From: Flavobacteriales bacterium UBA2306 | GTDB lineage: Bacteria; Bacteroidota; Bacteroidia; Flavobacteriales; Weeksellaceae | Reading direction: 5' to 3' | DNA length: 64,000 bases | NCBI GenBank assembly: GCA_002345565.1 | Contig: DDVS01000001.1 | Location: 56,712 to 120,711 of the forward strand | Part shown: positions 54,661 through 63,523 of the stretch, piece after piece | Layout: every line of letters begins with the position of its first letter | How positions within the stretch are numbered: the first letter of the stretch is position 1 | Notes under the pieces: generated by a model | The model's input: only the letters and a program-made list of their open reading frames with translations | Told to the model about the DNA's origin: nothing | The model's database searches: none | Program-made: the position numbers and the translations under genes

Positions 54661-54712
54661 AGGCGCCATCAGCTTTTTAGGGCGGTTGGGTAAGGGAGAC
54701 ACCATTCCCTTT
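54661..54712 (-). promoter_or_regulatory. Fluoride riboswitch (crcB motif)
   Basis: Read on the minus strand: GGGAATGGTGTCTCCC, then AACCGCCC, then GCTGATGGCGCCT, in the order and spacing of the crcB/fluoride riboswitch (consensus GGNGATGGNGTTCNCC, AACCGC, GCTGATGNCNCC). It lies 40 bp upstream of the ClC start codon. It would switch on the exporter when fluoride is bound. Confidence 0.9.
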
Positions 54713-54768
54713 TTTGAATAATCAAAGTTAATGATTTTTATTAAACTAAATTCCTCTTTCAAATAATT

Positions 54769-55752
54769 TTAACTGGCAAAAGAAGTTACCGCCCATAATG
54801 CAGAAGCAGAAATAATGCCCCAAAGTACAACGCCCTGAATTAAAGGTCTAAAACCAACGCTCATCAGCAATTTTCTGTTGAGACCGCAGCCAATTAAAAA
54901 TAAAGTTAAGGTCAGCCCTGCTTTTGCAATACCTGTAAGATAATGACTGAAATTCTGAACAAAAGGAATATAGGTATTGGCAATCATAGCCAAAACAAAT
55001 AAGCCTATAAAGTACGGGATTTTCACTTTACTGCTTTTGTTTTTGAAAAGAAATGTAGACAGAAATGCCACGGGAATGATCCATAAAGCGCGAGCTAACT
55101 TTACCGTGGTTGCCACTTCCAAAGCCTGAGTTCCGTATTTGCTTGCTGCTCCAACTACTGAACTTGTATCGTGAATGGCAATGGCACTCCATAAACCAAA
55201 CTGGCTCTGAGAGAAATTCAATGCGTGACCAATCATTGGGAAAATGAATAAGGCAATTGAATTAAGAATAAAAACGGTACCCAATGCCACTGAAATCTGC
55301 TTTTCTTCGGCTTTGATAACAGGAGAAATAGCTGCAATGGCGCTGCCTCCACAAATAGCGGTTCCTGCAGAGATTAGATAGGAACTCTTTTTGTCGATTT
55401 TAAGGAATTTTCCCATCAAATATCCAATCACCAGAGTTCCTATGATGGAAACTATGGTAAATACAATCCCTTCCTTGCCTTCTTTCATTGCGCTGGTTAC
55501 ATTCATTCCAAAGCCTAATCCTACCACTGAGACCTGCAAAAGAATATGTGTTGCCTTGTGGTTAAGATGGAGATAAGGATGACCGATGAACTGTGCAACG
55601 ATAAGTCCCAAAAGCAATGCAATAGGAGGGGATACAAAAGGGGAGAGGCATAATACAACGAGAAGAAAAAAAATAACTTCTCTGGCTGTAATACTTTTTT
55701 CTAAGAATCTTCGTAAAGACTTTTTTTCTGTATTATTTTGATGATCTTGCAT
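54769..55752 (-). CDS. yeiH: YeiH-family putative sulfate exporter
   Basis: The 327-aa membrane protein has ~10 helices with the UPF0324 phrases LLGLIVAQFIGHP, AGTAICGGSAIAA, IAIHDTSSVVGAASKYG and ARALWIIPVA. Members are thought to export sulfate or related anions; evidence for the family is limited. It lies 77 bp downstream of the LysR gene on the same strand, a common pairing (usually divergent). Confidence 0.88.
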   Translation of the reverse strand: MQDHQNNTEKKSLRRFLEKSITAREVIFFLLVVLCLSPFVSPPIALLLGLIVAQFIGHPYLHLNHKATHILLQVSVVGLGFGMNVTSAMKEGKEGIVFTIVSIIGTLVIGYLMGKFLKIDKKSSYLISAGTAICGGSAIAAISPVIKAEEKQISVALGTVFILNSIALFIFPMIGHALNFSQSQFGLWSAIAIHDTSSVVGAASKYGTQALEVATTVKLARALWIIPVAFLSTFLFKNKSSKVKIPYFIGLFVLAMIANTYIPFVQNFSHYLTGIAKAGLTLTLFLIGCGLNRKLLMSVGFRPLIQGVVLWGIISASALWAVTSFAS

Positions 55753-55829
55753 AATATGATTCTTTAATTTTATAGTACAAAATTGATCATATCACTGGTG
55801 AAAAAGAAATCAAAATAAATAATCTGCCA

Positions 55830-56723
55830 TTACTTAAAGTTATAGCTAAGTGCGAATTTTATAAATAAATCGGAAAGACTTTCGCTGTCGCCTTGCGTTT
55901 GAATGAAATTGAATTCCCTCCCGATAGTAAGCCCTTTCACATCGACCACTGCACATTCGTTATTTTTAAGTTCTTTGAAAATAGAATATATGGAAAGAAA
56001 TGCCAAGGCTTCTGAATTGAGTAGGTACATTTTAATGCTTTCCGAACTGTCCAATTGCATTTCTAAATTGAGATCACTTATTTTTATACCCGACTGCTTG
56101 AGGGCGTGTGCAATGACTTCCAGTGTTCCGGAACCAGGTTCACGTAAAAGAAAACTATACTTTATTAGGTCTTCTACTTTTACAGATGATTTTTTTGATA
56201 GAGGATGTCCTGATTTTCCGACCAGAACCAATTCATCTTTAACGAATGGAGTATATTTAAATATTTTATTTCTTGATTTTCCTTCGATAATTCCAAGGTC
56301 AATATTTTTATTTTGCAAAGCTTGCTCAATCTGTTCTGTATTTCCGGTAATCAACTGTACTTCTATATTGTCAAACTTGTGATGGAATGCTGCCAACATA
56401 GGTGGCAAAAGATACTGTGCAGCCGTAGTACTTGCACCAATGATCAGCGTTCCTGATTTGTTTTGAGTAAAAGCATTGAGGTCAAATTCCATATTTTGAT
56501 AGATGGCAAACACTTGTTCTGCATACTGAAGCAAAGTTTCGCCGGCAGGCGTTAGTTTTATCTTTGTTCCGTTTCTGTCAAAAAGCTTAACCTTGAAATA
56601 ATGTTCAATCTCTTTGATATGCTTCGTAACGGCAGGCTGTGTGATGTACAGTTCTTCCGAGGCTTTGGTGAAGTTGAGTCTTTTTGCTACGGTAAAAAAT
56701 ACTTTCAATCTGAAATCGAACAT
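55830..56723 (-). CDS. LysR-family transcriptional regulator
   Basis: The 297-aa protein has the LysR helix-turn-helix (FFTVAKRLNFTKASEELYITQPAVTKHIKEIE) and an effector-binding half with LIIGASTTAAQYLLPPML and LREPGSGTLE. It is close to the YeiE/CysL type, which controls yeiH-like genes. It starts 7 bp after the methyltransferase stop, so co-transcription of the three genes is possible. Confidence 0.93.
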   Translation of the reverse strand: MFDFRLKVFFTVAKRLNFTKASEELYITQPAVTKHIKEIEHYFKVKLFDRNGTKIKLTPAGETLLQYAEQVFAIYQNMEFDLNAFTQNKSGTLIIGASTTAAQYLLPPMLAAFHHKFDNIEVQLITGNTEQIEQALQNKNIDLGIIEGKSRNKIFKYTPFVKDELVLVGKSGHPLSKKSSVKVEDLIKYSFLLREPGSGTLEVIAHALKQSGIKISDLNLEMQLDSSESIKMYLLNSEALAFLSIYSIFKELKNNECAVVDVKGLTIGREFNFIQTQGDSESLSDLFIKFALSYNFK

Positions 56724-56730
56724 CTGCTAT

Positions 56731-57354
56731 TTATTTTCTTTGAAATGTACAAAATAAAAAATTCTGAACTGTATTAAAAGGAGTGGAATGGTCGAGATAT
56801 TTGAAATTATTTAACTCAAAAAATCTCTCAAAAATGCTTTTTAATGTTTTGTCTGTATATTGCTTTATTTCCAGTCCGCTACATTTGGTCGGACCTTTAT
56901 CAGAGAATGTTCCCATTATCAAAAATCCATTCTGACTAATTGCTCTTTCAGCAATTGAAGTGTATTTTATTATATTCTCTTTGGCAGTTAAAAAATGAAA
57001 AACTGCTCTGTCGTGCCACAGGTCATATTTTTCAGTTGGGTTAAATTCAGTAATATCGGTTATAATCCATTTCACTAATTTGCTTTTTTCTCCCAATCTA
57101 TTTTTGGACTTTTCGAGTGCCTTTTCAGAAATATCCAAAACCGTAATGTTAGTATATCCCAAATCCAGAAGAACATCTACCAAACGACTTTCTCCACCAC
57201 CAATATCAATGATATGAGCTGAAAGAGGTAATTTTAATTCCTTTATTAACTCAATGGAAGCTTCTGGATAATCCTTATACCAGCTTACTTCATTCTCGTT
57301 TTTACTTTGGTAAATAGTATTCCAATGTTCTACCTTTTGATTTTCTGTTTTCAT
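56731..57354 (-). CDS. Class I SAM-dependent methyltransferase
   Basis: The ~207-aa protein has HWNTIYQSKNENEVSWYKDYP, the SAM motif IIDIGGGESRLVD, ITVLDISEKAL and YDLWHDRAVFHFL, typical of thiopurine/TehB-like methyltransferases. ATG 57354 is preferred over 57369 because a TATCTTTG box (57381-57374) leaves only 5 bp to the latter. Possible targets: tellurite or small thiols; not decided. A hairpin at 57382-57411 precedes it. Confidence 0.8.
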   Translation of the reverse strand: MKTENQKVEHWNTIYQSKNENEVSWYKDYPEASIELIKELKLPLSAHIIDIGGGESRLVDVLLDLGYTNITVLDISEKALEKSKNRLGEKSKLVKWIITDITEFNPTEKYDLWHDRAVFHFLTAKENIIKYTSIAERAISQNGFLIMGTFSDKGPTKCSGLEIKQYTDKTLKSIFERFFELNNFKYLDHSTPFNTVQNFLFCTFQRK

Positions 57355-57381
57355 TTGATTATTGGTCATTCTTCAAAGATA

Positions 57382-57411
57382 CTAAGCCTTTCAAAACTCT
57401 GAAAGGCTTAG
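57382..57411. repeat. 11-bp perfect inverted repeat between MCO and methyltransferase genes
   Basis: CTAAGCCTTTC (57382-57392) and GAAAGGCTTAG (57401-57411), 8-nt loop. It may end the multicopper oxidase transcript; the following bases are the methyltransferase -7 box rather than a T tract. Confidence 0.5.
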
Positions 57412-57423
57412 ATTTAAATATTA

Positions 57424-59712
57424 TTAATAAACAATCGAAATTCCCGCTCCCCAACCCATATCACTATCGTAATGAGCTCGGATGCCGATGTTTTTGTTAA
57501 TGATATATTTGAGTTCTCCCATATATTCTTTATCGGTATTCACCATAAATCCTCCTCTCAATCTTTTAGAAATCGGAATATCTTCACGCATCAAGGTTAA
57601 TCTTACAATACCATCGTGATAAACTTCCGCTTGAAAGTTTACCAGCATCGGCAAAGTGTACATAACACCCAAACTAAATGCTTTTCGGGAATCTTTTTCG
57701 TTGGTTTGTCCAAACAGGTTTTTTTCCTGCTGGTCAATTCCCATTTTACGGTATCGCCAGTCGAAACCGATAAAAGGCATCAGCCACTGCATTTTTCCGA
57801 TGTATCTGCCGAAATGAGTTTCCACTTCATAACCGTGCATACTGTTATAACCCAATCGCCATTCTGTACCTAAGCTCCATCTTGCATTTTGCAACATTGC
57901 CTGCCCGTCGTTTCCATTGGTGGCAAAATCATTTTCTGCCATAAAATGGGGCATATTGCTTTCTTTCTGCAGCATATTGTAGGCTTGTTTCTTGTCCGGC
58001 AAATTTGGATTTTGATAATCACCGACGGCAAAAACGCGGTTCATTCCCGACATCATATGATAAAGAATATGACAGTGGAAAAACCAGTCTCCTTCCTCAT
58101 TTGCAAGGAATTCAATGGTATCGGTTTCCATTGGCATAATATCCAAAACGTTTTTTAGCGGCGATTTTTCTCCTTTTCCATTAATTACCCTGAAGTCAAA
58201 TCCGTGAAGGTGCATCGGATGACGCATCATCGAATTGTTGTAAATGGTAATACGCAAGATTTCGCCTTTCTTTACAGGGATTTTATCCGTTTCAGAAAGA
58301 ATCTTATTATCCATACTCCAAACATAGCGGTTCATATTTCCGGTTAGGGTAAATTTCAATTCTTTTACAGGCGCATCTTTAGGCAATGTCGTATTGTATG
58401 GTGACTGCAACATTGAATAATTAAGCGTAGTAATGTCACCCAAAGCATTGGCGTTGTATCGATTCTGGTCGTCGTCCATCTTCATTCCGGATTTCATATC
58501 CATATTATGTTGGCTATGATTCTCTTTATTTCCTGTCTTTCCAGTAATCTCGGGATACATTACGACGTTCATATCCATTTTGTTCAGACTCATTTTCATT
58601 CCCATATCATCAAGGTCGCCGTTCATTTTCATCATACCGTTCATCATTTTCATTCCTTCAAAATATTTAAGACGGGGAAGTGGAGAAATCAACTGTTTAA
58701 CACCATTTCCAACAAAATAACTTGCAGACTGTGTTCTGTCTTCGGTTGTTGCTAAAAATTCATAAGCCACACCATCAGCAGGAATGGTAACCACTACATC
58801 ATAGGTTTCTGAAACACCAATAATCAATCGGTCAACTTCTACGGGTTCTACATCATTGCCGTCATTGGCGACTACCGTAATTTTTCCTCCAGCGTAACGC
58901 AACCAGAAATAAGAAGAAGCTCCACCGTTGGATATTCTTAACCTGACTTTATCGCCTGCTTTCAAAGATTTGCCATCGATGTTTTTTAAATCAGTCGAAT
59001 TACTGCCATTCATTAATACTTTGTCATAATAAACATCACTGACATCCATCGCCAACATACGTTTCCATTCGTTTTTAAGTTTGGTTTTAAAATAACCTTC
59101 ACGAATCGCTTCTGCATAAGATTGTGTCGCATTTTTCTTAATCGGAGCCCAATCATTCGCATTATGAAGCATTCTGTCAACATTTTTTGGATTGAGATTG
59201 GTCCATTCGCTTAAAACAATGGGAACTTCGGGTAAATCATCTATTCCTTTTCTAAATGTTTTGTCATCCTTTCTTTTCTTCATTACAAAGTTTCCGTACA
59301 TCCCAATCTGTTCCTGCAATCCCGAATGGGAATGATACCAGTGTGTTCCGCTCTGTATGATTGGAAAACGATAAGTATAAGTTGCACCCGGTGCTATTGG
59401 TTTTTGGGTAAGCCAGGGAACGCCGTCTTCTTTGTTGGGGAGAAAGACGCCGTGCCAATGAAGAGAAGTACTTTCTTTCAATTGATTATGAACAACAATT
59501 TCTGCTGTATCTCCTTCGGTAAAAGTCAATGTTGGCATCGGAATTTGTCCATTCACGGCAATAGCTCTTTTTTCTTTACCTGCATAATTGACCAATGTAT
59601 CTTTCACAAACAGCTCATAGCGTACAACTTTCTGCGCGAAAAGTGATTGTGTAAAAAGCAGAAGGAAAATTGGTAATAATAACCGTGAAATATTATTTTT
59701 GAATTTAATCAT
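57424..59712 (-). CDS. copA: Multicopper oxidase (CopA-like) with C-terminal CopB-like outer-membrane domain
   Basis: The 762-aa protein (from ATG 59712, with signal LLLPIFLLLFTQSLFAQ) has four copper motifs: SLHWHGVFLP, THWYHSHSG, RHPMHLHGFDF and WFFHCHILYHMMSGM. A Met/His-rich region (NMDMKSGMKMDDDQ and nearby) lies in the middle. From about residue 590 follows ~170 aa (TEWRLGYNSMHGYEVETHFG ... VYHDGIVRLTLMRED) that resembles the CopB beta-barrel. It would oxidise Cu(I) in the periplasm. It follows the HMA-DUF3347 gene by 7 bp. Confidence 0.9.
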   Translation of the reverse strand: MIKFKNNISRLLLPIFLLLFTQSLFAQKVVRYELFVKDTLVNYAGKEKRAIAVNGQIPMPTLTFTEGDTAEIVVHNQLKESTSLHWHGVFLPNKEDGVPWLTQKPIAPGATYTYRFPIIQSGTHWYHSHSGLQEQIGMYGNFVMKKRKDDKTFRKGIDDLPEVPIVLSEWTNLNPKNVDRMLHNANDWAPIKKNATQSYAEAIREGYFKTKLKNEWKRMLAMDVSDVYYDKVLMNGSNSTDLKNIDGKSLKAGDKVRLRISNGGASSYFWLRYAGGKITVVANDGNDVEPVEVDRLIIGVSETYDVVVTIPADGVAYEFLATTEDRTQSASYFVGNGVKQLISPLPRLKYFEGMKMMNGMMKMNGDLDDMGMKMSLNKMDMNVVMYPEITGKTGNKENHSQHNMDMKSGMKMDDDQNRYNANALGDITTLNYSMLQSPYNTTLPKDAPVKELKFTLTGNMNRYVWSMDNKILSETDKIPVKKGEILRITIYNNSMMRHPMHLHGFDFRVINGKGEKSPLKNVLDIMPMETDTIEFLANEEGDWFFHCHILYHMMSGMNRVFAVGDYQNPNLPDKKQAYNMLQKESNMPHFMAENDFATNGNDGQAMLQNARWSLGTEWRLGYNSMHGYEVETHFGRYIGKMQWLMPFIGFDWRYRKMGIDQQEKNLFGQTNEKDSRKAFSLGVMYTLPMLVNFQAEVYHDGIVRLTLMREDIPISKRLRGGFMVNTDKEYMGELKYIINKNIGIRAHYDSDMGWGAGISIVY

Positions 59713-59719
59713 ATTTCTG

Positions 59720-60595
59720 TTATTTGATGGTTTCAACCGTACTTCCACAAGTCAACATCTGTGAGCCGTAGTAAGGGTTTTTAACAGCTTCCTCTTTGCT
59801 TAACCAATTGGCGCCTTTACCATTGTTAAACATCGGACAATGTTGATAATAAACAGGAGTCTCTTGTTTTGTAACTTTCATTAATTTATACATATTCCCA
59901 GAAAGCGATGTAAAATGGTCTCTTTGATGAGAAGCATCTTTTGTATCTGAAATATGTTCTGAATCAAAAGAAAGGTCTTTCATTACGTTCATCCAAACGG
60001 TATGTTCTTCAGTCGATAACTTTGCCATATCAACACTTTGTATAGCTTTTGTCAAAGCTAAAGCTTTAGTAGATGCACTCGCTCCATCGGATTTTATCAA
60101 CGCATCTTTCAGAGAGAAATAGTTTTCAAATACAGATTTTAATGTGGACTGATTTTGTTGTGTTGAATTAGTCATCTTCATTTCATTATGGTTATGATTA
60201 GCGTGTTCAGATTTCATATCCATACCAGCGTTATTAGCCATTGAAACAGGTTTGAGTTCACGTTTGTACTGGCAACATTCAGGAAGTTTGGCATATACAT
60301 CATCAGGAGCCAGAAATTTTTCGCTATCATAACCGGCTAAGGCTATACGCTTCAAAATTTCATCCTGATTGGTTTTCTTTTCATCATAACTCAACGTTGC
60401 CATTTTTGTGTCTTTGTTCCAATTTACTTGGGCTACATTTTTTAGATTTCCTGCTTTCTCTATGTTAGATTTACACATATCACAGTTGCCATAGATTTTG
60501 ATGGTTTCTGTTTTTGAGTTTTTAATTTGAGCGAATATGTTGATTGATGACAGCAATACAGTAACTGCTACCAATATTTTTGATATTGATTTCAT
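59720..60595 (-). CDS. Secreted HMA domain + DUF3347 protein
   Basis: The 291-aa protein (from ATG 60595; signal ISKILVAVTVLLSSINIFAQ) has a heavy-metal-associated domain with GNCDMCKSNIE (a CxxC motif), a Met/His-rich linker (KSEHANHNHNEMKM), and DUF3347 (LKSVFENYFSLKDALIKSD ... HCPMFNNGKGANWLS ... MLTCGS). It likely binds and passes copper to the multicopper oxidase. Seven bases separate it from that gene. Confidence 0.85.
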   Translation of the reverse strand: MKSISKILVAVTVLLSSINIFAQIKNSKTETIKIYGNCDMCKSNIEKAGNLKNVAQVNWNKDTKMATLSYDEKKTNQDEILKRIALAGYDSEKFLAPDDVYAKLPECCQYKRELKPVSMANNAGMDMKSEHANHNHNEMKMTNSTQQNQSTLKSVFENYFSLKDALIKSDGASASTKALALTKAIQSVDMAKLSTEEHTVWMNVMKDLSFDSEHISDTKDASHQRDHFTSLSGNMYKLMKVTKQETPVYYQHCPMFNNGKGANWLSKEEAVKNPYYGSQMLTCGSTVETIK

Positions 60596-60726
60596 AAGAA
60601 TTACATTTTGAGAAATAGACAATTGTACATCCATTTCTGATTAAATTTAAAGTTATTTTTAAAGTCGATAAACCAAAAGCAGATTTACTTTTAATAAGAC
60701 ATAATTATGGCTGTTAGCCAATGTTT

Positions 60727-61110
60727 TTAACCTATTTTTGGCGGTTGCCAAATAGAGTAGTGACCTAAAGAATAATAGGATTGTGAGAATTCAAATTGAT
60801 GCTTTTCAATGACATCAAAAGAAGTATTTACTTTCAAATCAGTCGGTAGAAAAAGGCTGAATGATGAGTTGCCACATCTACAAGAGCTGTCTTTGCATTT
60901 GCCATTACAATCATTTTCATTGTGATGATCTTCGCAAGATTTGGTTTTGCAACAATCTTTTTTTTCTGCTTTCTCGTGATGACTTCTAGAAACTTTCTGA
61001 AGCTCCGTTTTAATTGGAGTTTTTGAACAGGCATAACTTAAGTTGGGAGTCAACAGAAATCCCAAGAATAACAGCAGAACTAAAGTGATATGTCTGTTCC
61101 AATTTTTCAC
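60727..61110 (-). CDS. Small secreted Cys/His-rich protein
   Basis: The 127-aa protein has a signal peptide (LVLLLFLGFLLTPNLSYA) and then a Cys/His/Lys-rich part (EKKDCCKTKSCEDHHNENDCNGKCKDSSCRCG) that could bind metal ions. No known domain. It heads the copper cluster and is likely envelope-located. Confidence 0.7.
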   Translation of the reverse strand: MKNWNRHITLVLLLFLGFLLTPNLSYACSKTPIKTELQKVSRSHHEKAEKKDCCKTKSCEDHHNENDCNGKCKDSSCRCGNSSFSLFLPTDLKVNTSFDVIEKHQFEFSQSYYSLGHYSIWQPPKIG

Positions 61111-61209
61111 TTCTACAAATTTATGAATTTATTTTTTTGTGATTATTAAATATAAACTGTAAAGTTTATACAAAGTTAAAATTGAATTTAGAAGAATTTC
61201 TTAATTTTT

Positions 61210-61821
61210 TCAGATGCTTATTTTAGAAAAAACATAGAACATTTCAGAAGCTATCTGCAAACTTCTGTCTCCATATACTTGAGACTGCTGTGGTGTGTTA
61301 TAAGAAATTTTAGGGTCTTCATATGTCATAGGGATTCTTTTCTCTGCTCCAGCAATGAAAGGACAGCCTCCGTCAGCTTGAGAGCAGGTCATTATTGCAG
61401 CAAAACCGAATGTTGGATTGAATGCACTATCATATCTTTTTGAAAATCCAATTACAGGTAACGAATCATCATCGTATTTGATAGAATATACAGGGTTATT
61501 TCCATCCGCAATTTTGAAGATATTAAAGCCTTGATTAATTAGTGTCTCAGCCGCTTTTGGAAATAATGCGGTTTCTTCCGTACCACCCGAATAACATCGT
61601 ACATTTGGAATATTGAAATAGGAAGCTCCTGCTTGCGCCCAGATTTGTGATAGATGTCTTCTGCGTGAATTGTGGGTACAAATAAAATTGATATTAATAT
61701 CTTTTCCTTCATCCATTTTTTGCTGTACAAAATCAATTAATGGCTGCAATGTTATTTTTCTTTCCTCACTAATGCTTTGATGTTGCAATTGTTCTATAGT
61801 ATTTGTTAATTCTGAATACAT
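61210..61821 (-). CDS. ArsC-type protein tyrosine phosphatase/arsenate reductase
   Basis: The 203-aa protein has the LMW phosphatase loop NFICTHNSRRRHLSQ (C-x5-R) near residue 45, YSGGTEETALFP, and TCSQADGGCPFIAG with further cysteines. It belongs to the arsenate-reductase group of Bacteroidota. The linked GNAT and DUF6428 genes are broken and no ArsR or Acr3 gene is nearby. The enzyme itself looks intact. Confidence 0.85.
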   Translation of the reverse strand: MYSELTNTIEQLQHQSISEERKITLQPLIDFVQQKMDEGKDININFICTHNSRRRHLSQIWAQAGASYFNIPNVRCYSGGTEETALFPKAAETLINQGFNIFKIADGNNPVYSIKYDDDSLPVIGFSKRYDSAFNPTFGFAAIMTCSQADGGCPFIAGAEKRIPMTYEDPKISYNTPQQSQVYGDRSLQIASEMFYVFSKISI

Positions 61822-61851
61822 AGTGGTTGTTTAAGTTTATTGTTTATTAAT

Positions 61852-62321
61852 TTATTCCGATATTTTTGCTTCTACGTTCCATAAGGACGTTATCTTTCCA
61901 GACCCCATTTTTCTTACTATCTTTTCTCGGTAGCCAACTAATCGGAATCCGCATTTCTCGTGTAACTTAATACTGCTTTCATTTTCGGCGAATATACCAG
62001 ACTGCAATGTCCATATGCCGTTTTCTTCGCTCTGTTGAATTAATTCTGTCAAAAGGGTACCTCGCTCGTCTTGTGCAATATAAATGCTCACCTCTGCAAC
62101 ACCAGCATAAACGCATCTGCTTGAAACTGGTGTCAAGGACGCCCAGCCAATCATCTTGTCATTATAATAAATGCTGATTCTACAAAAATCGAGATGTCTT
62201 TATCCCATTCTTCCTATTGTGGCAAATCATTCTGAAAAGTGGCTACGTTGGTTGCCAATCCTTGCTTGTAAATTTCTATTACTTCCGAAAAGTTGTCTTT
62301 GATGATAGGTTTGATTTCCAT
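61852..62321 (-). pseudogene. GNAT acetyltransferase (phosphinothricin-type), broken
   Basis: The start MEIKPIIKDNFSEVIEIYKQ and LATNVATFQNDLPQ lead to a TAG where the family has Trp (TWEEW). A frameshift near 62175 then joins HLDFCRISIYYNDK to the open 100-aa tail (MIGWASLTPVSSRCVYAGVAEVSIYI). A stand-alone tail cannot bind acetyl-CoA as a full GNAT. It lies between the ArsC-like gene and the DUF6428 fragment. Confidence 0.85.
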
Positions 62322-62335
62322 AATGTAGTCTTTTT

Positions 62336-62560
62336 TTAGTAACAACCTGAGTTGGGAGTGCAGCAAGTATTATTCGAGTCAGATGCTTTTCTGTTTTGAT
62401 TTTTTTCTGGAATTCCGCAAGCCTCATTGGCCAGACAAGCAGTTTGTTTATTTTTCAGAACAAAATTATTTCCGTTAAAATCCAAATCATATTTACCAAT
62501 GGTTTCGCTTTGATATTCAACTTCTATCTCTGAATCTTCAATTCCCAATTCTAAAGAGAA
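62336..62560 (-). pseudogene. DUF6428-like protein, C-terminal fragment
   Basis: The open part (70 aa from ATG 62548) reads GIEDSEIEVEYQSETIGKYD, FNGNNFVLKNKQTACLA and ends CCTPNSGCY, typical of the C-terminus of DUF6428 proteins of arsenic operons. The N-terminal ~85 residues are missing: the similarity stops at about 62550, where an unrelated fragment begins. Cys-rich tail is intact. Confidence 0.7.
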
Positions 62561-62643
62561 ACGGTTTTGAGAATGTGAAAAATTATTCGGGTGGAGTGAA
62601 AGAGTGGTTGGAGAAAGGTAATCCTGTAAATAAATTATTTTAA
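62550..62643 (+). pseudogene. Rhodanese domain, C-terminal fragment
   Basis: In one plus-strand frame: ILKRNGFENVKNYSGGVKEW then LEKGNPVNKLF and a stop. This is the usual end of a rhodanese-like domain. It lacks the catalytic loop and start. It is joined head-on to the DUF6428 fragment on the other strand. Confidence 0.65.
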
Positions 62644-63100
62644 TATGAGAGTGTATAGGATTTATTTAAGGTAAATAAGTTTTAGAACTTACAAAATTGC
62701 TTTATAAAGATTATTATTTGCAATACTATTTGTTTTACGAATCTTTGGATAGATTGAAAAAGAATAATCTAGACTTGGATGTACTAATTTAGAGTCCAGT
62801 TATTACACTATTTCTTTGTTGGTGATGGGTTTGTTCTATTTTGTAATTTTTAGAGAACCTAAAACTTTGAATTTTGTATAGTGCATACACAATAATCTTT
62901 TTTATCCTAGAGTCTCATCTAGCTCGAAATCTTTTTTATTCCAGAATAACAATAATTAGATTTCCAGTTATCTATACAACCCTTTTTTTAACAATTATTT
63001 CCGATTTTTATTGAATGTTAAATCGGAAATTTTTTAAGTCGGTACATTCTTTTTAGGTGACAAAAAAAGATAATTCTCCTTCTAATTAATCTTTTCTATA
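62644..63100. other. Intergenic, upstream part of element copy 4
   Basis: Non-coding, very A/T-rich. The part from ~62905 resembles the flank of copy 3. An imperfect palindrome ATTTCCGATTT/AAATCGGAAAT (62997-63030) with a T run follows, probably a bidirectional terminator. Confidence 0.5.
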
Positions 63101-63322
63101 GTGCCTACAAGTAAAAAAAAGAAAAATTCTAATATTGACAGTTCGTACCAATTTGAGCCAGGGTCGATGATGAATTTTCAAGAAATGAAACTAGATGTAG
63201 CAATAAAAATACTCAAAGATTCAGGTTTAAATGTTTCAGATGAAGAGGCTTCTGAAATTTTAGCACTAGCACATACGCTCGCTAAAATTACTATCAAAGA
63301 GTTTATTTTAAATCAAGATTAA
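63101..63322 (+). CDS. Small helical protein of the dispersed element, 73 aa
   Basis: Starts with GTG at 63101 (alternative ATG 63167: MMNFQEMK). A polar start (PTSKKKKNSNIDSSYQ) is followed by two predicted helices: EMKLDVAIKILKDSGLNVSD and EEASEILALAHTLAKITIKE. I recognise no named family; similar short helical proteins occur beside recombinases in this group, as I remember. Intact here, broken in copy 2. The intervening ~135 bp to the 61-nt core are also shared with copy 2. Confidence 0.55.
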   Translation: MPTSKKKKNSNIDSSYQFEPGSMMNFQEMKLDVAIKILKDSGLNVSDEEASEILALAHTLAKITIKEFILNQD

Positions 63323-63459
63323 TTCATATCTTATTGCTTCAAATGTATTATATAAATTTATAAAATTGCTAATTAAAGTATTTGCTACCAAGTCTTATAA
63401 TGAACTAAAACTTTCATCTAAATTCTCTATATTTCAATCTGAGATAATGAATGATGAGA

Positions 63460-63520
63460 GTTTAGCAAGTTTATCTAAATCTTCTATAAAAGTGTTCGGA
63501 AAATGCACCGCTGAGGTCAC
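63460..63520 (+). repeat. Dispersed 61-nt element core, copy 4
   Basis: Ungapped match to the cores at 8711, 26581 and 51986. The peptide frame (IKVFATKSYNELKLSSKFS ... KCTAEVT) is open from about 63357 through the core and into the terminator. A 52-aa equivalent frame is also open in copy 2 with mostly amino-acid-changing differences. Confidence 0.8.
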
Positions 63521-63523
63521 AAA

